A DNA stretch of 64,000 nucleotides from Axinella damicornis. Taxonomy: Eukaryota; Porifera; Demospongiae; Axinellida; Axinellidae. Made by a program: the position numbers and the translations under genes. The stretch is from contig OZ007507.1 of NCBI GenBank assembly GCA_963931865.1, positions 11,275,974 to 11,339,973 on the forward strand. Direction: 5' to 3'. How positions within the stretch are numbered: position 1 is the stretch's first letter; every line of letters begins with the position of its first letter. A model generated the notes under the pieces. The model was not told where the DNA came from. It made no database searches and was given only the letters and a program-made list of their open reading frames with translations. Below, piece by piece: positions 38,001 to 62,493 of this stretch.

Positions 38001-40107
38001 AGACCACCATCATGAAACACCACCCTGAGGAGAACCAACATGTGCGAGCTAAGATGTACACATTAAAGTATGGGTATGGAACAAGCACATTAAGTGAGTT
38101 GATTTTAAGTGCATGTGGTCAGATAGTTGTTACAAAGACCAGGCTAATTCGGTTATACCAGCAGTTGCTTTAAGGAGTGCTTCAAGACTGCTGCCAAGTT
38201 CTGCATTGAGAATGAATACAGTACACAATCACTGTGTCTCATACACTGTTACACAAATTTCGTGTCTCATATACTGTTAGCTACACAAATTTCAATCACT
38301 GTGTCTCATACACTGTTACATCAATTTTAATTGAGAGGAGAGGGTAAGGCAAGTTCACTACTTCCAGATCCAACTTTCTAGGGAGGACCTACAGCATGCA
38401 TCTACTGTTGTGATAATTACTACTTCAATTACGATTATAATTACGGTTTATTGTTTGAGTAATCAGACAACTGCAATAACAATACTGTGCTGCCATGACC
38501 TACTGTTAATGTGTAGGTATAAAAAGTTTGCAAGAGCAGAGCCTGTTCATGTGACTACCAGCAAGTGAACCAGCAGATTGAGACAATGAAGCTGTGCAAC
38601 TGTCACCCATGAAGTCTGTTAGCAAATTGTGGCCTGGACCATGTAAGGGGATAAGATGCTATAGAAAGAGGCTCTACAATGTCATGCAGATGACACTCCC
38701 AGAGGAATGGGACCTTTCTGGATGCTGGACCACAACAGAGGAATAAAGGAAGGCAGGAGCAATTCCTGCCAACGTTTAACTTCCATGACATGTACCCTGA
38801 GTAATGCATAAACGTTCATTCCTTCTTCACTTTTTTGACCTAACAATGCATGTGATGTGCAATGCAAAAGGTGTGACAGACTACCCGGTAGTTATACCTG
38901 TTCTGACCGTCCCATGATCCAAATCACAGCCAGTTGTGTTCCTTCCTGTTGCCAAAGAAAACTTCTACATTTCTACATATGTATCCACCCAGGATGAACC
39001 ATATTTCCTGTCTCGCATATCGCCAAGTTATTGGAAGGCAAGAGAATAGACACGGTTGCCAGTTTTGTAGAGTAACACATAATTATGCTACTTCCACAGT
39101 TTTAGTGTCATTGTATTAGACTACCAATATAAGACAGCCTATATTGTGCAATCCATATTGAGCAACCACTATTGAGTAACCCATTTTGGATGACTCGTAT
39201 TATATTGGACAATGTTCTATAGGACAATTCATATTATATTGGAAGACCCATATTGGACAACCCGTGTTGAACAACCCATTCAACAACTTAATTGCAAATG
39301 TACCTGAGGTAGCAAGTGCTGCTTAACTACAATCAAGCTACAGCATGTTGGACCGTGGCTCCAGAAAGTTGGTGGAAATCACATTATACAGTCGATTCAG
39401 ATGATCAACAGCATTTGACACAGACTGCATGTAATAATTATACGTGCTGTCCAAAATGGAACTGATAGTGTTTAGCAACAAATGTACAACAAATCCATTA
39501 TTGGATGTACAACAAATCCACTATAATGGATGGGCAACTGTTCAATACAGTAGTATCTGATTGCGTTTGGTTGATCCTTTGAACACAAATACTACACAGA
39601 CTTGCCCAATATCCAGCTGTATACGACAGTCACCCATCCAATATTCCAGCGCAACAAACAGGGGAACGATGCATGAAAGCAAACATGAAAGGAGACATGA
39701 ACAACCTATCTTCAATGCATCTAGCCTCGTTCCCATACTGCTGCAGCCTGGGAACAAGGTGACCACAATGTCATATCCTGTTTGATTGCAGTAGGTTTGT
39801 TCCCAAGCCATGACTGAGGTGAGTACCATAGACCAAGGGTTTTGATTGTGAGAATCTTTATGCAAATTGCAAGGGGTTTTTTGAGAGCGCAAATTAGAAT
39901 GCAAACACTGAAAATGCAATACGCACGTGTAATTACCATTCGGGAAACACAATCATAATGTTTCACTACGCAATCAAGTCAGTCCTACAGTATATAGGCC
40001 AAGTCAATTTGGTTGCAATCAGACATTTGACATACACTCAGTTCTTGCATGCTTGTTGATTGCAGCTCAAGATGCCACTGCTAATGCTACTCTGTAGCAA
40101 TGAGCCT
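35016..40107. other. Gene-free region
   Basis: No supported gene. It holds a 22-G run (35563-35584), four GATCAGT units (36107-36134), a weak tRNA-like B box GGTTTGAATC near 37742, repeated CACTGTGTCTCATACACTGTTA (38228-38325) and TATTGGACAACCC-type repeats (39120-39290). A small imperfect TAGCCTCG hairpin lies at 39722-39762. The GC-richer stretch at 36840-37075 could be a promoter region, but nothing confirms it. Confidence 0.4.
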
Positions 40108-40116
40108 GTACTGCAC

Positions 40117-40515
40117 TAGCCTCGTTCCCAGGCCTACATGCGAAACGCGGAAGTGGGCCTGGTGACACTTGGCAAAATTCCCGTATGTGCTGACCTCAGC
40201 AGTCTTGATTTCGGGTAGGCGAATCACGTTCGTCCATTTCCAATTACTGCGTAGTAATTACATTCTTTACCCCGTGAAAAGTGTAGCCGTTTGATAAAAC
40301 CGCTGTTCTAGCCTTCAAACTCACCTCTGGTCGCTCCTTGGCAAGGATGTTCTACTTAGCCATCACCAACAGCTACCTTCCGCGTGATTTCGAATGCATC
40401 CAAGTAAGGAATGTAATCGATTACGCAGTTATGCTGACTGTGCACATTCGGGAATTTTGCCAAGTGTCACCAGGTTCTCTTCCGTGTTCCGCGTGAGGGC
40501 CAGGGTACGAGGCTA
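40117..40515. mobile_element. TAGCC-family element, 399 bp
   Basis: TAGCCTCGTTCCCAGGCC to GTACGAGGCTA with inner inverted arms GGTGACACTTGGCAAAATTC and its complement. The perfect 9-bp target duplication is gtactgcac (40108-40116, 40516-40524). It is an inverted homologue of 33542-33924, showing a family of full-length copies. Confidence 0.9.
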
Positions 40516-40937
40516 GTACTGCACAGGGTTCCATCCTGTGAGGGGGGCTTCCCTAACAAACACTTGCAGATCAAACTAATTAGTAACTAGGTGAAAAGAA
40601 TATGTTCGGAAAAGGTCACGGTACTGGCGTTTTCGAATGTAGCGCTGGTTAATCAGACTTACACCAGTTGAGATTGCAGCACAGTGATCATGGATGGAGA
40701 AGCAGTTGCCATGACAACACAATAACAATACAAAACCACATGCCCAGTCCCCGTGGTGAGCTTCACCCCCCCCCCCCCCAATTTAATCCTGGATGAAAAC
40801 CTGGTACTGCATCTCAACTTTCCATGAACTAATGGCACCCACACTGCTGGTATATAGGGAAAGCTCTGAGTCACTTCACGACAATGTGCTTACTCCCACC
40901 TCGTGGATACTTTAGTTGACTGAATGTGATTGCTCCT

Positions 40938-41017
40938 TAGCCCAGGCCTCCACGCCCAGCTTTTGTCGCCTGCAGTAAGCGACAAATGCTGGGCGTGGAG
41001 GCCTGGGAACAAGGCTA
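40938..41017. mobile_element. 80-bp palindromic TAGCC-family element
   Basis: TAGCCCAGGCCTCCACGCCC to the complementary GGAGGCCTGGGAACAAGGCTA, almost entirely self-complementary with a GTCGCCTGCAG loop. Flanks attgctcct (40929-40937) and attgatcct (41018-41026) match at 8 of 9 positions. Confidence 0.85.
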
Positions 41018-41041
41018 ATTGATCCTCCAGCTTGTACTTAC

Positions 41042-42036
41042 GGCTCACCATAAGAACACTAGGTATAATATTATGCAGTCTCTCAAGGATGCCTCGTTCA
41101 TTGCTGGTATTACACCATTTGAGCAGCGAATCAGTCAGAAAGTCACCTTTTGTTGCTTTGACATCCTTCATTACCATAGCGATACTTGCTTCCTTGACCA
41201 AAGGGATCAGTGTGATTAGATACCCTCTGGCCCTCAGTAGCACCCTCACTACGCTTAAGATGCTGCAGCCTTCTAGATACTAAAGTGTTGATCCAATGGT
41301 CCCCAGTGTCTAACATTTGAGTACCGCAGCTGGTGATTCAACAACATAATTACAAGAGGTCTCTCTTCTTCGCAGTACTCTGGACAGTTCAGGATCTGTA
41401 TCTCCAATTCGTGAAAGAGTTTTGTGGGATCTCCATGTTGTAAATAATACTTCGCTGTCTTACACTGTTGATGTGCAATATTTCTTTGTTGCTGACTTAA
41501 TGAGCTCTCGAGCCTCCAGTGAAGTGGGCCACTTGGTGTTTGCTCCAACGGTATGCACCCCAAGCCTCCCCCCTTTTGTCTACTCTCTTTCTCTTTCTCT
41601 GCAGACCCCACCCTCTCAGCTCAGCTCTAAAAGTGATTTACACAAACACAAGCAAGTGGGATTCCTGGCAGCCACAGTTCAGCCTATCCCTACCACAGGC
41701 TATCTGCTGTTCCACCCCAACAGGTGCCAGATAGACTGAGATTCAGTTGCAGACCGCCAACTGCCTATGATAACGGTCTTTGTCCTGGATTCACAAACAC
41801 CATTCACAGCGAAGTGGTGGTAAGTGCTTAATCCAATTTAGTCCATAAATTGCCTGTATCAACTTACTGCAGTTGAGAGCAAACAAGGCACTCCCGCCAG
41901 CAGGAACCAACAGGGCATGTCTGATGTGGGCTCTTTGATGCCACTGCACTTGGCTAAATATTTTTTCTAACTTATCTGTGGTTGCCATGGAAACATTAAT
42001 GGTTGCTATGGTAATATGTGGTTCTGCAAGGTCCAC
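41042..42036 (-). CDS. Unidentified gene, three candidate exons
   Basis: Three minus-strand frames read like real protein: 42036-41868 (donor CTGCA|GTAAGT), roughly 41600-41315, and 41279-41042 (acceptor CACTTTAG, donor AGCC|GTAAGT). They contain segments such as TKLFHELEIQILNCPEYCEE and LVKEASIAMVMKDVKATKGD, predicted helical. The last intron would be only 35 nt. No family is recognised. The X-box pair at 41981-42015 could be its promoter, but it overlaps the first frame. A competing plus-strand acceptor with a strong pyrimidine tract at 41604 weakens the model. Confidence 0.35.
41981..42015. promoter_or_regulatory. Two adjacent RFX X-box motifs
   Basis: GTTGCCATGGAAAC (41981-41994) and GTTGCTATGGTAAT (42002-42015), 7 bp apart. 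The first is an essentially perfect X-box of the type bound by RFX factors in ciliary gene promoters. It lies 172 bp beyond the thioredoxin reductase stop codon, so it more likely serves the next gene than that one. Confidence 0.5.
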
Positions 42037-42186
42037 TTCCTGGCATTCACATCACTATACTGAGCCAAAGTCATACACACCCCTCCCACCTCCAAATCCA
42101 CTATCAGTACACCCCTATACCTTCCACACCCTCACATCCTCACCCTCCACACTCCACACACCTGACAGCCATCCCGAGGCACTCCG

Positions 42187-54882
<12,696 letters not shown>

Positions 54883-55090
54883 TTTACAACGGCGCTCAAC
54901 AGCTAGAGAGGAATTAGTGAACTTTGAACCTAACTTTACAAGCCTCCCCGCTGCGAGCTGAAGTATGCATGGATATGGCGCGCGGTCACACTGAAGTTTG
55001 AAATAATTATTTGGCGGGAAGTCTGCCGCGCATGCGCAACTGGATACAGCCGGTTTGGGGTTATAATCAGAATTTGTACCAGGGCCTGGG
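54883..55090 (-). promoter_or_regulatory. Putative TXNRD promoter with NRF-1 and E2F sites
   Basis: The palindrome CGCGCATGCGCA (55027-55038) matches the NRF-1 (alpha-Pal) consensus. TTTGGCGGGAA (55010-55020) matches E2F. Both lie about 130-155 bp before the ATG. No TATA box is seen. NRF-1 controls many mitochondrial genes in animals, consistent with the exon 1 presequence. Confidence 0.6.
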
Positions 55091-55094
55091 CCAC

Positions 55095-55235
55095 TCCGTA
55101 CACACCGGTTCTCGACTTCCCCGCCTAGCAGCTCGAGTACGCCGGTTCCCATCTGACCACCGAAGCTAAAGGTGTTCTGGTAGAAAGCAGGTTAGCCTCC
55201 TGTGATTCCAGGACCGCCTATCCAGCGCTCCTGAG
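55095..55235 (+). other. 5S rRNA-like sequence
   Basis: ACACACCGGTTCTCG, then GCCGGTTCCCATCTGACC-ACCGAAGCTAA, GGTTAG and GACCGCCT appear in the order of 5S rRNA, the first of these blocks being duplicated. T runs follow at about 55289. It is clearly diverged and probably not functional. The comparison is to 5S rRNA from memory, so this is tentative. Confidence 0.3.
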
Positions 55236-56371
55236 GCTTACACTTCGGTGTCTGACCTGTCACGGAGGGATGGGTTGTTGCTAGGTTGTTTTTTTTTCTT
55301 CGTTTTTTTTTTCTTTCTATAGCTAGCTAGCTCAGCCAACTTTGTAGCTATTCCTTTTTTCTTTTGTTTCTGTTCCAGGAGGTTCTCCTTTTTTTATAAT
55401 AATTATAATAAGAATGCCACAAGTATGTATTATGCATAGCCTTGGTAAAGTAGTTGGTGTGCCTCTCCATGCACTATTACAGTGCATATGCATGTAACTT
55501 GTAGAACAGTGTGTTGACACTGTTGTAGTTTATTTTTGATGTGGATATATTGGTCTGGCAGGAGGTACATACTTCAAGTACATAGGTAAAGGACGTACCC
55601 TGATTCACATTCAGCACCTGACCTGGCTGGCTGGCCATGGCCCTAATATACCCTTATAATTAATTGCCCTACTTCCTGCCAGACCAATAATATCCACTTC
55701 ATAATAACAATTATAATAATGCTGTACAATGATGATAATAACTAGACGAATGCAAAACATTGTGGGGCAAGCCTGAATGTGCATGGAAGTGATTTACGGC
55801 ACGACATACGATACATATATATATATATAGAGAGAGAAAATTTACAGCAAACTCGTCTATGTGGGGCTCGCTCAGGCTCGCCCCAATAATAGAGACTAGA
55901 GAGCTTGTATGGTGGATCACGACAAGCCAACAACGTTAACACCAAAAAAAACTTCATCCAAGTTTCTATTGTGATACATGTAGCTCATGATCAGAGTGTA
56001 ACAGCCTAAGCCTCGTTCCCAGCTCCACCGGGCCTGGGAACGAAGCTAGTATATGACAATGATTGCTGCACTGTTATTCAAGTGATTGGGTTGCCGTGAT
56101 ACAATGTACATGATTGAACTGAACTCTTCCAGTGGTTCAAATGAGGGAGACTACATGTGATTCTGGGTGCAGAGGAAAAGTGGAAGGGAGGGAGGGTGGA
56201 GGGAACGCCATCTCCACCTTCTGGCTGCAGGTCGTGCCCCCGGCACAGCTGCAGTAGAAGCAGTTGTGTCTGCCTCAGACAACCATTGAGCCTCACAGCA
56301 CTGTCCGTGAATACCTGCATGGTTGTTAGGGGTAACCCATGAACAGAACTGATTAATGCAAGAGAGTAGTA
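55236..56371. other. Spacer between the two TXNRD copies
   Basis: No gene supported. It holds T-rich stretches (55289-55316), (AT)n at 55815-55830, an inverted pair TTGGTCTGGCAGGAGGTA (about 55549) and CTTCCTGCCAGACCAATA (about 55671) enclosing 120 bp, and a small TAGCC-like hairpin at about 56010-56050. Confidence 0.5.
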
Positions 56372-56428
56372 TGTGTACAAGTCCAATCCTGCTTCTCGTG
56401 AAGTCACTTCCGGAAATGTCCTTGGGAG

Positions 56429-56477
56429 TAGCCTCGTTCCCAGGCCCGAGAGAGTCTCGGGCCTGGGAACGAGGCTA
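56429..56477. mobile_element. 49-bp palindromic TAGCC-family element
   Basis: TAGCCTCGTTCCCAGGCCCG, AGAGAGTCT centre, then CGGGCCTGGGAACGAGGCTA: a nearly perfect hairpin. The exact 9-bp duplication is ccttgggag (56420-56428, 56478-56486). The copy A version near 45281-45329 is more decayed, so the insertion predates the duplication. Confidence 0.9.
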
Positions 56478-58474
56478 CCTTGGGAGATGCTCTGCAAAAG
56501 GGTGGGACTGGGGGAGATGGGCGGGTTTTCACAAAGGGTGAGAAAAGCATTGGTTGGCACTGGGAGAGCTTGGCATTTCTGAGAAACAAGCTGTCCAACC
56601 TTGTAGGGCCTCCATTTCTTGAACAATCTCCCGGATGTAGCCGGTTATAACCGGCATGAGATTTTCATGTTGTTTGCACCCCCATCCACCTCTCCCTTGT
56701 CCCACAAAGACATTGCTGGATGTGACATCATGGCTAAAAGTCCAACGATGCATCATTATGTGTTCATTGGTGGTTAAAGCATTGAAGGGTTAAAAGGTTT
56801 AACTAACATACTATTGTATCTTCCTTGTGGGGTCCCTGGGACTGCCAGTGTAACTCCAGCGGGATACCCTGACACAGGGGTCCCAGGGGGTTAAGCGGGA
56901 TACCGGTCCCAGGGGGTTAAGCGGGATACCCTGACAGAGGGGTCCTAGGGGGTTAGGTAGTACCTGGATAGTCCCAGGACTGCCGGTGTAACTCTGGTGT
57001 TTTGAGATACTCTACATTCTCACATTCATAGCATCACCAATGGCAAAGATGTTGGGCGCTGTAGTTGCCTCACGAGGATCCACCTTCATTTTCCCGGTAC
57101 GCTCATCCACCTGCACCCCAGCCTGGTGCAGGTTCAGTGTGCGAGTGGATGCTTCTCTGCCTGGGGTGAGAACAAAGGGACATGACCCGTAGCTCTGTGC
57201 TTGGTTAGGGACATGGAGGATCAGAATACAATTCAGTTATGTTGACAATCATCATTACAACTTCATTGGATAATCATGGCATTGTCATTACATAATTATG
57301 ACATCATTGCACATGTCACTGTTGTTACATCATCATGACATCGCTGTGATCCTGCATGCAGTCAGCTGTTTCAGTTTGGGTCTTGAGAGGCATCCACACC
57401 CTTAGTGCTGCCTTAACTACAAGCTATGAATAAGCCACCAATAATGAGCACAAGTATGAGAGAGTAGCCTCGTTCCCAGGTCTCTGCCCAGATACGGCTG
57501 CGAGATAAAATCTGGGCGGAGGCCTAGGAACGAGGCTACTGAGAGAGCTGGTAGTATGTGCACTAGCCTACTACCAAGACTCCCCCCCTCCGCGAGCATG
57601 CGAGTTGAGGAACAAGGAAGGCACAAGACCGAGATGACTTACCATCTAGGAGGACACACATAACTACCAGCGCTTCCAGTGACATCACGTCATGGTGGCA
57701 TTATATCACCTGGAAAATCTTTCACAGCTTTCACTCAGATTTTTCGAAATTGGAGGAGGGGGGCTGGTATGAGGCTACACAGTATGTGTGCTGCTAGCCT
57801 CGTTCCCAGGCCCCATCTCTGGCCTAGAAACGAGGCTAGTATGCTGCATGTGTGTATACATCCGTACCTGTTGCAAACAGCACAGTATCCCACTCTGCCT
57901 GGATATTGAAGAGATACGGCAGAAAGTGAATCATTTGTCACAAGTGGCAACCACACTCCTGGTAGTGAAACTCATGGCGGCCAATGGGAAGACAAAATAA
58001 GCGCACGTTTGAGTCAGTACATGTATGAATCAGTGCATGACGGCAAATCTTGACAATGCAGTCATAATGTTTGTGCACCTACATTGCACCAGGTGTGCTC
58101 AAACATTTGATAGTGAATTTGATTTTCCTCTACCAGGAGTATAACAATGAGACAGTTGCACGGACTTCATGAACTGAGGAGGGGAGTGGGAGGTGCGGGA
58201 GGAGCATTAGGAGTGGGAGGAGGGAGGAGGGGGACTGGGAGGTGCATGTGAGAGGAGTGATAGGAGTGGGAGGAGGGGGGGTTGGAGGTGGGGGAGGAGT
58301 GATAGGAGTGGGAGGAGGGGGGGTTGGAGGTGGGGGAGGAGTGATAGGAGTGGGAGGAGGGGGACTATGAGGAGTGGGAGGAGGGAGGGGAAGAGGCGTG
58401 AGATGGTAGGGAGGGGAGGAGGAGGGGGAGAGGCGTGAGATGGTAGGGAGGGGAGGAGGAGGGGGAGAACAAAC

Positions 58475-58613
58475 CTTACAGTTCTGTTGCTGGTCTGTGT
58501 CATGCCATGTGACATTCAACCCTCCACCTACCCCCTTCTCCACTGCAACAGGCTCACACTGGCTCATTAGATGCACGGCGTTCAAGATTACATAATACCA
58601 TTGATGCCAGCTC
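58475..58613 (-). pseudogene. Duplicate TXNRD exon 12 with 5-nt deletion
   Basis: 139 nt against 144 in the complete gene. ACCAT of the intact copy (after ATGCAC) is missing at 58576/58577, shifting the frame after CNLER. The rest of the exon is nearly identical. Confidence 0.9.
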
Positions 58614-58675
58614 CTGTATGTGTTTGTGTGTGTGCATGTGTGTGTGTGAATGTGTATGTGAGGGGGTGGGCATTA

Positions 58676-58918
58676 GGAGGGAGGGAGGAATGGGAGGGAG
58701 GGAGGAATGGGAGGGAGGGAGGGAGGGAGGGAGGGAGGGAGGGAGGGAGGGAGGGAGGGAGGGAGGGAGGGAGGGAGGGAGAGGGAGGGGGAGGGAGGGA
58801 GGGAGGGAGGGAGGGAGGGAGGGAGGGAGGGAGGGAGGGAGGGAGAGAGGGAGGAAGGGAGGGAGGGAGGGAAGGAGGGAGGGAGGGAGGGAGGAATGGG
58901 AGGGAGGGATGGAAGGGA
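58676..58918. repeat. (GGGA)n repeat, copy B
   Basis: Longer, interrupted counterpart (AATGG, GAGAGG, GAAGG variants) of the repeat at 47640-47788. Confidence 0.95.
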
Positions 58919-59360
58919 GGATACCTGGTCGAATGATTTCAGAGGTCTTGATCTGATCATGAGGGAGGTGGGCATTCCAAGTCCAGCCAGAAACCCTACA
59001 CACTCCAATGCTACGTCTGAACACACGCAAGGTTAAGAGATACACACTCACACAGACACCCCCTCCAGCACACACACACTCCCTCCCAACCACAGAATAG
59101 TCAGGTACTGAACATATTGCTGAACATTATTTTTCTTCTAGAGATTACTAGAGATTACTAGAGATTACTAGAGATTACCAGAGATTTCTACACTGTAGAG
59201 ATGTTGCAGGCTGAAAGGGAACGAAACTAACCAGTCAGGTAATACTCTAGGTGAGGGTGAGTCTTGTCAAGTACGCTAATTCAACGTGCAAGATGTTAGC
59301 CTCTGATCGACACACCGTGGTACGTAGTACCACACTTCCATAGAGACAACAAAAGGATAC

Positions 59361-59380
59361 AGCTGGCCCAGATCACCAGC
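59361..59380 (-). pseudogene. Duplicate TXNRD micro-exon 10 with Gly-to-Trp change
   Basis: Length and flanking AG/GT are preserved, but the loop reads LVIWAS instead of LVIGAS (TGG codon at 59370-59368). This glycine of the NADPH-binding turn is strongly conserved in the family, so relaxed selection is likely. Confidence 0.85.
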
Positions 59381-60224
59381 CTGGGAGGATGAGAGGATAA
59401 CTCAACTCAACTAACATTACTCCCGGATTCATCCACAGCAATACCAGCAGGTAGGGACAAAGTCTGTGCACATGTGGTATACTAGTGGTGCCACAGTATA
59501 GTGCACAGTGATATACAAGAAATTGCAAGGTACGTACAGATCACGACGTGTGTATTATGACATCCATGACACGCGTATGATGTGATCACGTCTGTACGTG
59601 TTAGAGTATTGATTGAACTGAAGTGGTGTGTGGTTGAGTAGCCATTGCAGGTAGTGCCTACAGTAGACTCGTAGGTACCAGTGAGGTTACGGATAATAAC
59701 AGCTCTGGGGCTGAAGTTTGCTCGGTAGAAAGTCCGGCTAAATCATTCCAATGACTCCCTAAACACTGAGTGTGGTAGACAAGTTCACTGATATTGTTTA
59801 CATTGTCACACACACCACACAGGCATGTAGCAGTGTATGGTGGCCTAATAGTAATCTCCTCATAGTCCTTTCATGGCAATACACTTCATGCAGGATGCAG
59901 CAAAAGTACAATCAAATCAGCTTCTCTCGTGGAGAAAGAAGTAGAATGGCTTTGCATTTCACAAAATGATTGCACACGTCTTGCGGTTCTACCCCTCCTG
60001 GGCTGCCATTGACCACACTTGTGTCATGAAAACTCCACCATACAGCAAGACAACATAGCACTGGAAATGGTCTGCCTGAGTGCAACTGCAGTCAGCAGTT
60101 TCAGCCTAGCATCCGCCAAGATTTATCTCACAGCTGCGGAAAAAAACTGTCTCCACGGCCGTGAGATAAATTCTGTGTGGAGTCTTGGGAATGAGGCTAG
60201 TTTCGGTCTATAGCTGGACACCCT

Positions 60225-60590
60225 CAGTGCCGTGTACAAACCCCGAGCTGACCAGCAAACTAGGCCCCCGCAGTGTACCACCCCGAGTTGACCAGCAACT
60301 CTGGCCCCCGGCAGTGTACCACCCCAAGCTGACCAGCAACTCTAGGTCCCCGCAGTGTACCACCCCGAGCTGACCAGCAACTCTAGGCCCCCGCAGTGTA
60401 CCACCCCGAGCTGACCAGCAACTCTAGGCCCCCACAGTGTACCACCCCGAGCTGACCAGCAACTCTAGGCCCCCGCAGTGTACCACCCCGAGCTGACCAG
60501 CAACTCTAGGCCCCCACAGTGTACCACCCCGAGCTGACCAGCAACTCTAGGCCCCCACAGTGTACCACCCCGAGCTGCCCCCTTGCTATG
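60225..60590. repeat. 41-bp minisatellite, copy B
   Basis: About nine copies of the same unit as 49128-49565, followed by GGTAATCAGGAGGGCTATCA-type repeats to about 60860. Confidence 0.95.
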
Positions 60591-61555
60591 AATAAGCACT
60601 GATAGTATCACACTTGCTATTGCACGACCAAGATTATGGCAATCAGGAGGGGTGTGGGATGCAATTAGGAGGGAAATCAGGAGGGCAATAAAGCCGGGTG
60701 TGGTAGGCAATCAGGATGGGTTTGGGGGGCTATCAGGAGGGGTATGGGAGGTAATCAGGAGGGCTATCAGGAGGGGTATGGGGGGTAATCAGGAGGGCTA
60801 TCAGGAGGGGTATGGGGGGTAATCAGGAGGGTAGTCAGGAGGGGTGTGGGGGGGAAATAGGAGGGGATGGGGAGCACAGGATTTCTGACTCACGTTTTGC
60901 CAGGCGGGGTTTGAAGGAAGAAAATATCATCACTGGAGATTCCGTACTCCTGGGCACCTGGAACCTATGAGGGTAGGCATACCAGTATACAGCTGCTAGA
61001 TACTGGAGGGACATCTTGCTCAAGCATTATTGAAGGTTTGGTAAACCGAAATTAATACTGGTACAGAGAGTTGGCATAATTATGCCATCAAAGATCGCTT
61101 GAACTTACATGTACCATTGATGCTGAAGCAATCCAGCAATACTGTAAGCTTAGCGACTAGCGTTCATACATGTAGCAACTGACCCACCCCCCTCTCTCCC
61201 CTCCTTCCTTCCCTCTCGTCCTCCTTCCCTTCTTCCTCCCCCTTCCTTCCCCCCTTCTTCCTCCCCCCCCCCCCCCCTCCCCCATCATCACTTTCCTCCT
61301 CCCTCCTTCCCTCTTCTCCCACTTTTCGTATGGACACAACTGGAAGTTGGACAACTAACATTCTGTGGGTACTTTGGTCTCCCTCCAACTGCCAGGACAA
61401 AGTACTTCGATGTCAGCTTGGTCTGGACGGGAGGGAAACGGTCGGAGAAAGGGAGCGAAATCATGGGTGTGAAAATCAATCACGTGACTCATCATTCAGT
61501 CATGCAGGTGGCTTGCATGTCAAAGTAGGTGTGGTCAAGCAGTCATGTGATAAAC

Positions 61556-61639
61556 CTTGTTTCCTTCTTTGGAGAGTGCTTCAATTGTGTGGAGGTCCAA
61601 GAATGAGCCATGGGCATTGAAGTAGTCCACATTAATTTT
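61556..61639 (-). pseudogene. Duplicate TXNRD exon 7 with 5-nt insertion
   Basis: 84 nt against 79. Extra bases in ACATTAATTTTCTG next to the acceptor (61630-61640) break the frame at the exon start unless another acceptor is used. No alternative AG in the right phase is evident. Confidence 0.85.
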
Positions 61640-62387
61640 CTGATGGAGAGAAAAAATTGTTACAAAAAACTGTCACACCACACACCACACACACACGACC
61701 CACTTCTCCTTCAGCTGTACCCGGTGTCCCCAGTTAAGAGACTTGATGTGGTTCTTCACAGCTGCTACCAGTGTCTCCCTGGAAACAAGAACAGGATATA
61801 TGATATATTAAGAGTGTGCGTGAGTGTAACAGCTAGAAGTGGGATGTTCGGGGGGTAGGAATAAACTAGTGACGCGTGACCTTCCACCATAATCTCCAAA
61901 CTTTGAACTCCTCAAAGCACGGTCGAGAACATTGGACAGGAAATGGAACCTTCCAGAATGGCTAGGGCTGCAAGCGGACACAACCGAAGAGCAGAAGCTG
62001 AAGCGGGCAAGAGCGGACGCGATCAGAGAGCAGCAGCTGAATCAGACACGATCGGGGAGCAGTAGCTGAGGTAGATGCACTCATGACGCCAGAGGTGACA
62101 GTTCAAAGCTACATGATCTCTGCACAGAGAGCTACCCAGCGCTGGACTGCTTACGTAGGTGAATTACGTAGGAGCATTAGCTGAGCGAGAAAAGTGAGCA
62201 AAGCTACATGTAATACCAGGAGAGCATGAGGTAGAGAGTGGAAGAAACCTTCCTTGCGCTCTCTACCTCATTATGCGGTCAAATACGAAAACTGGATCAT
62301 AGTACTGCAGCTTGTCACATGGGTCAACTTGGCCTATTGCAGCTAGTTGTACTGTGTGACTCAAACACGTCTATCTGTGTATCTGTC

Positions 62388-62428
<41 letters not shown>

Positions 62429-62455
62429 TCTATCAATCTATCTATCTATCCATCC

Positions 62456-62492
<37 letters not shown>

Positions 62493-62493
62493 C
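62388..62493. repeat. (TATC)n microsatellite, copy B
   Basis: Shorter counterpart of 51617-51753. Confidence 0.95.

Noticed and set aside
41422..41739. Plus-strand two-exon frame using the pyrimidine-rich acceptor at 41604
   Set aside because: The splice signals are good, but the encoded sequence is less protein-like than the overlapping minus-strand frames and has no known family; undecided.
58571..59093. Gly/Arg/Glu and Pro/Ser/Leu repeat frames on both strands
   Set aside because: Translations of the GGGA repeat in the intron of the TXNRD duplicate.
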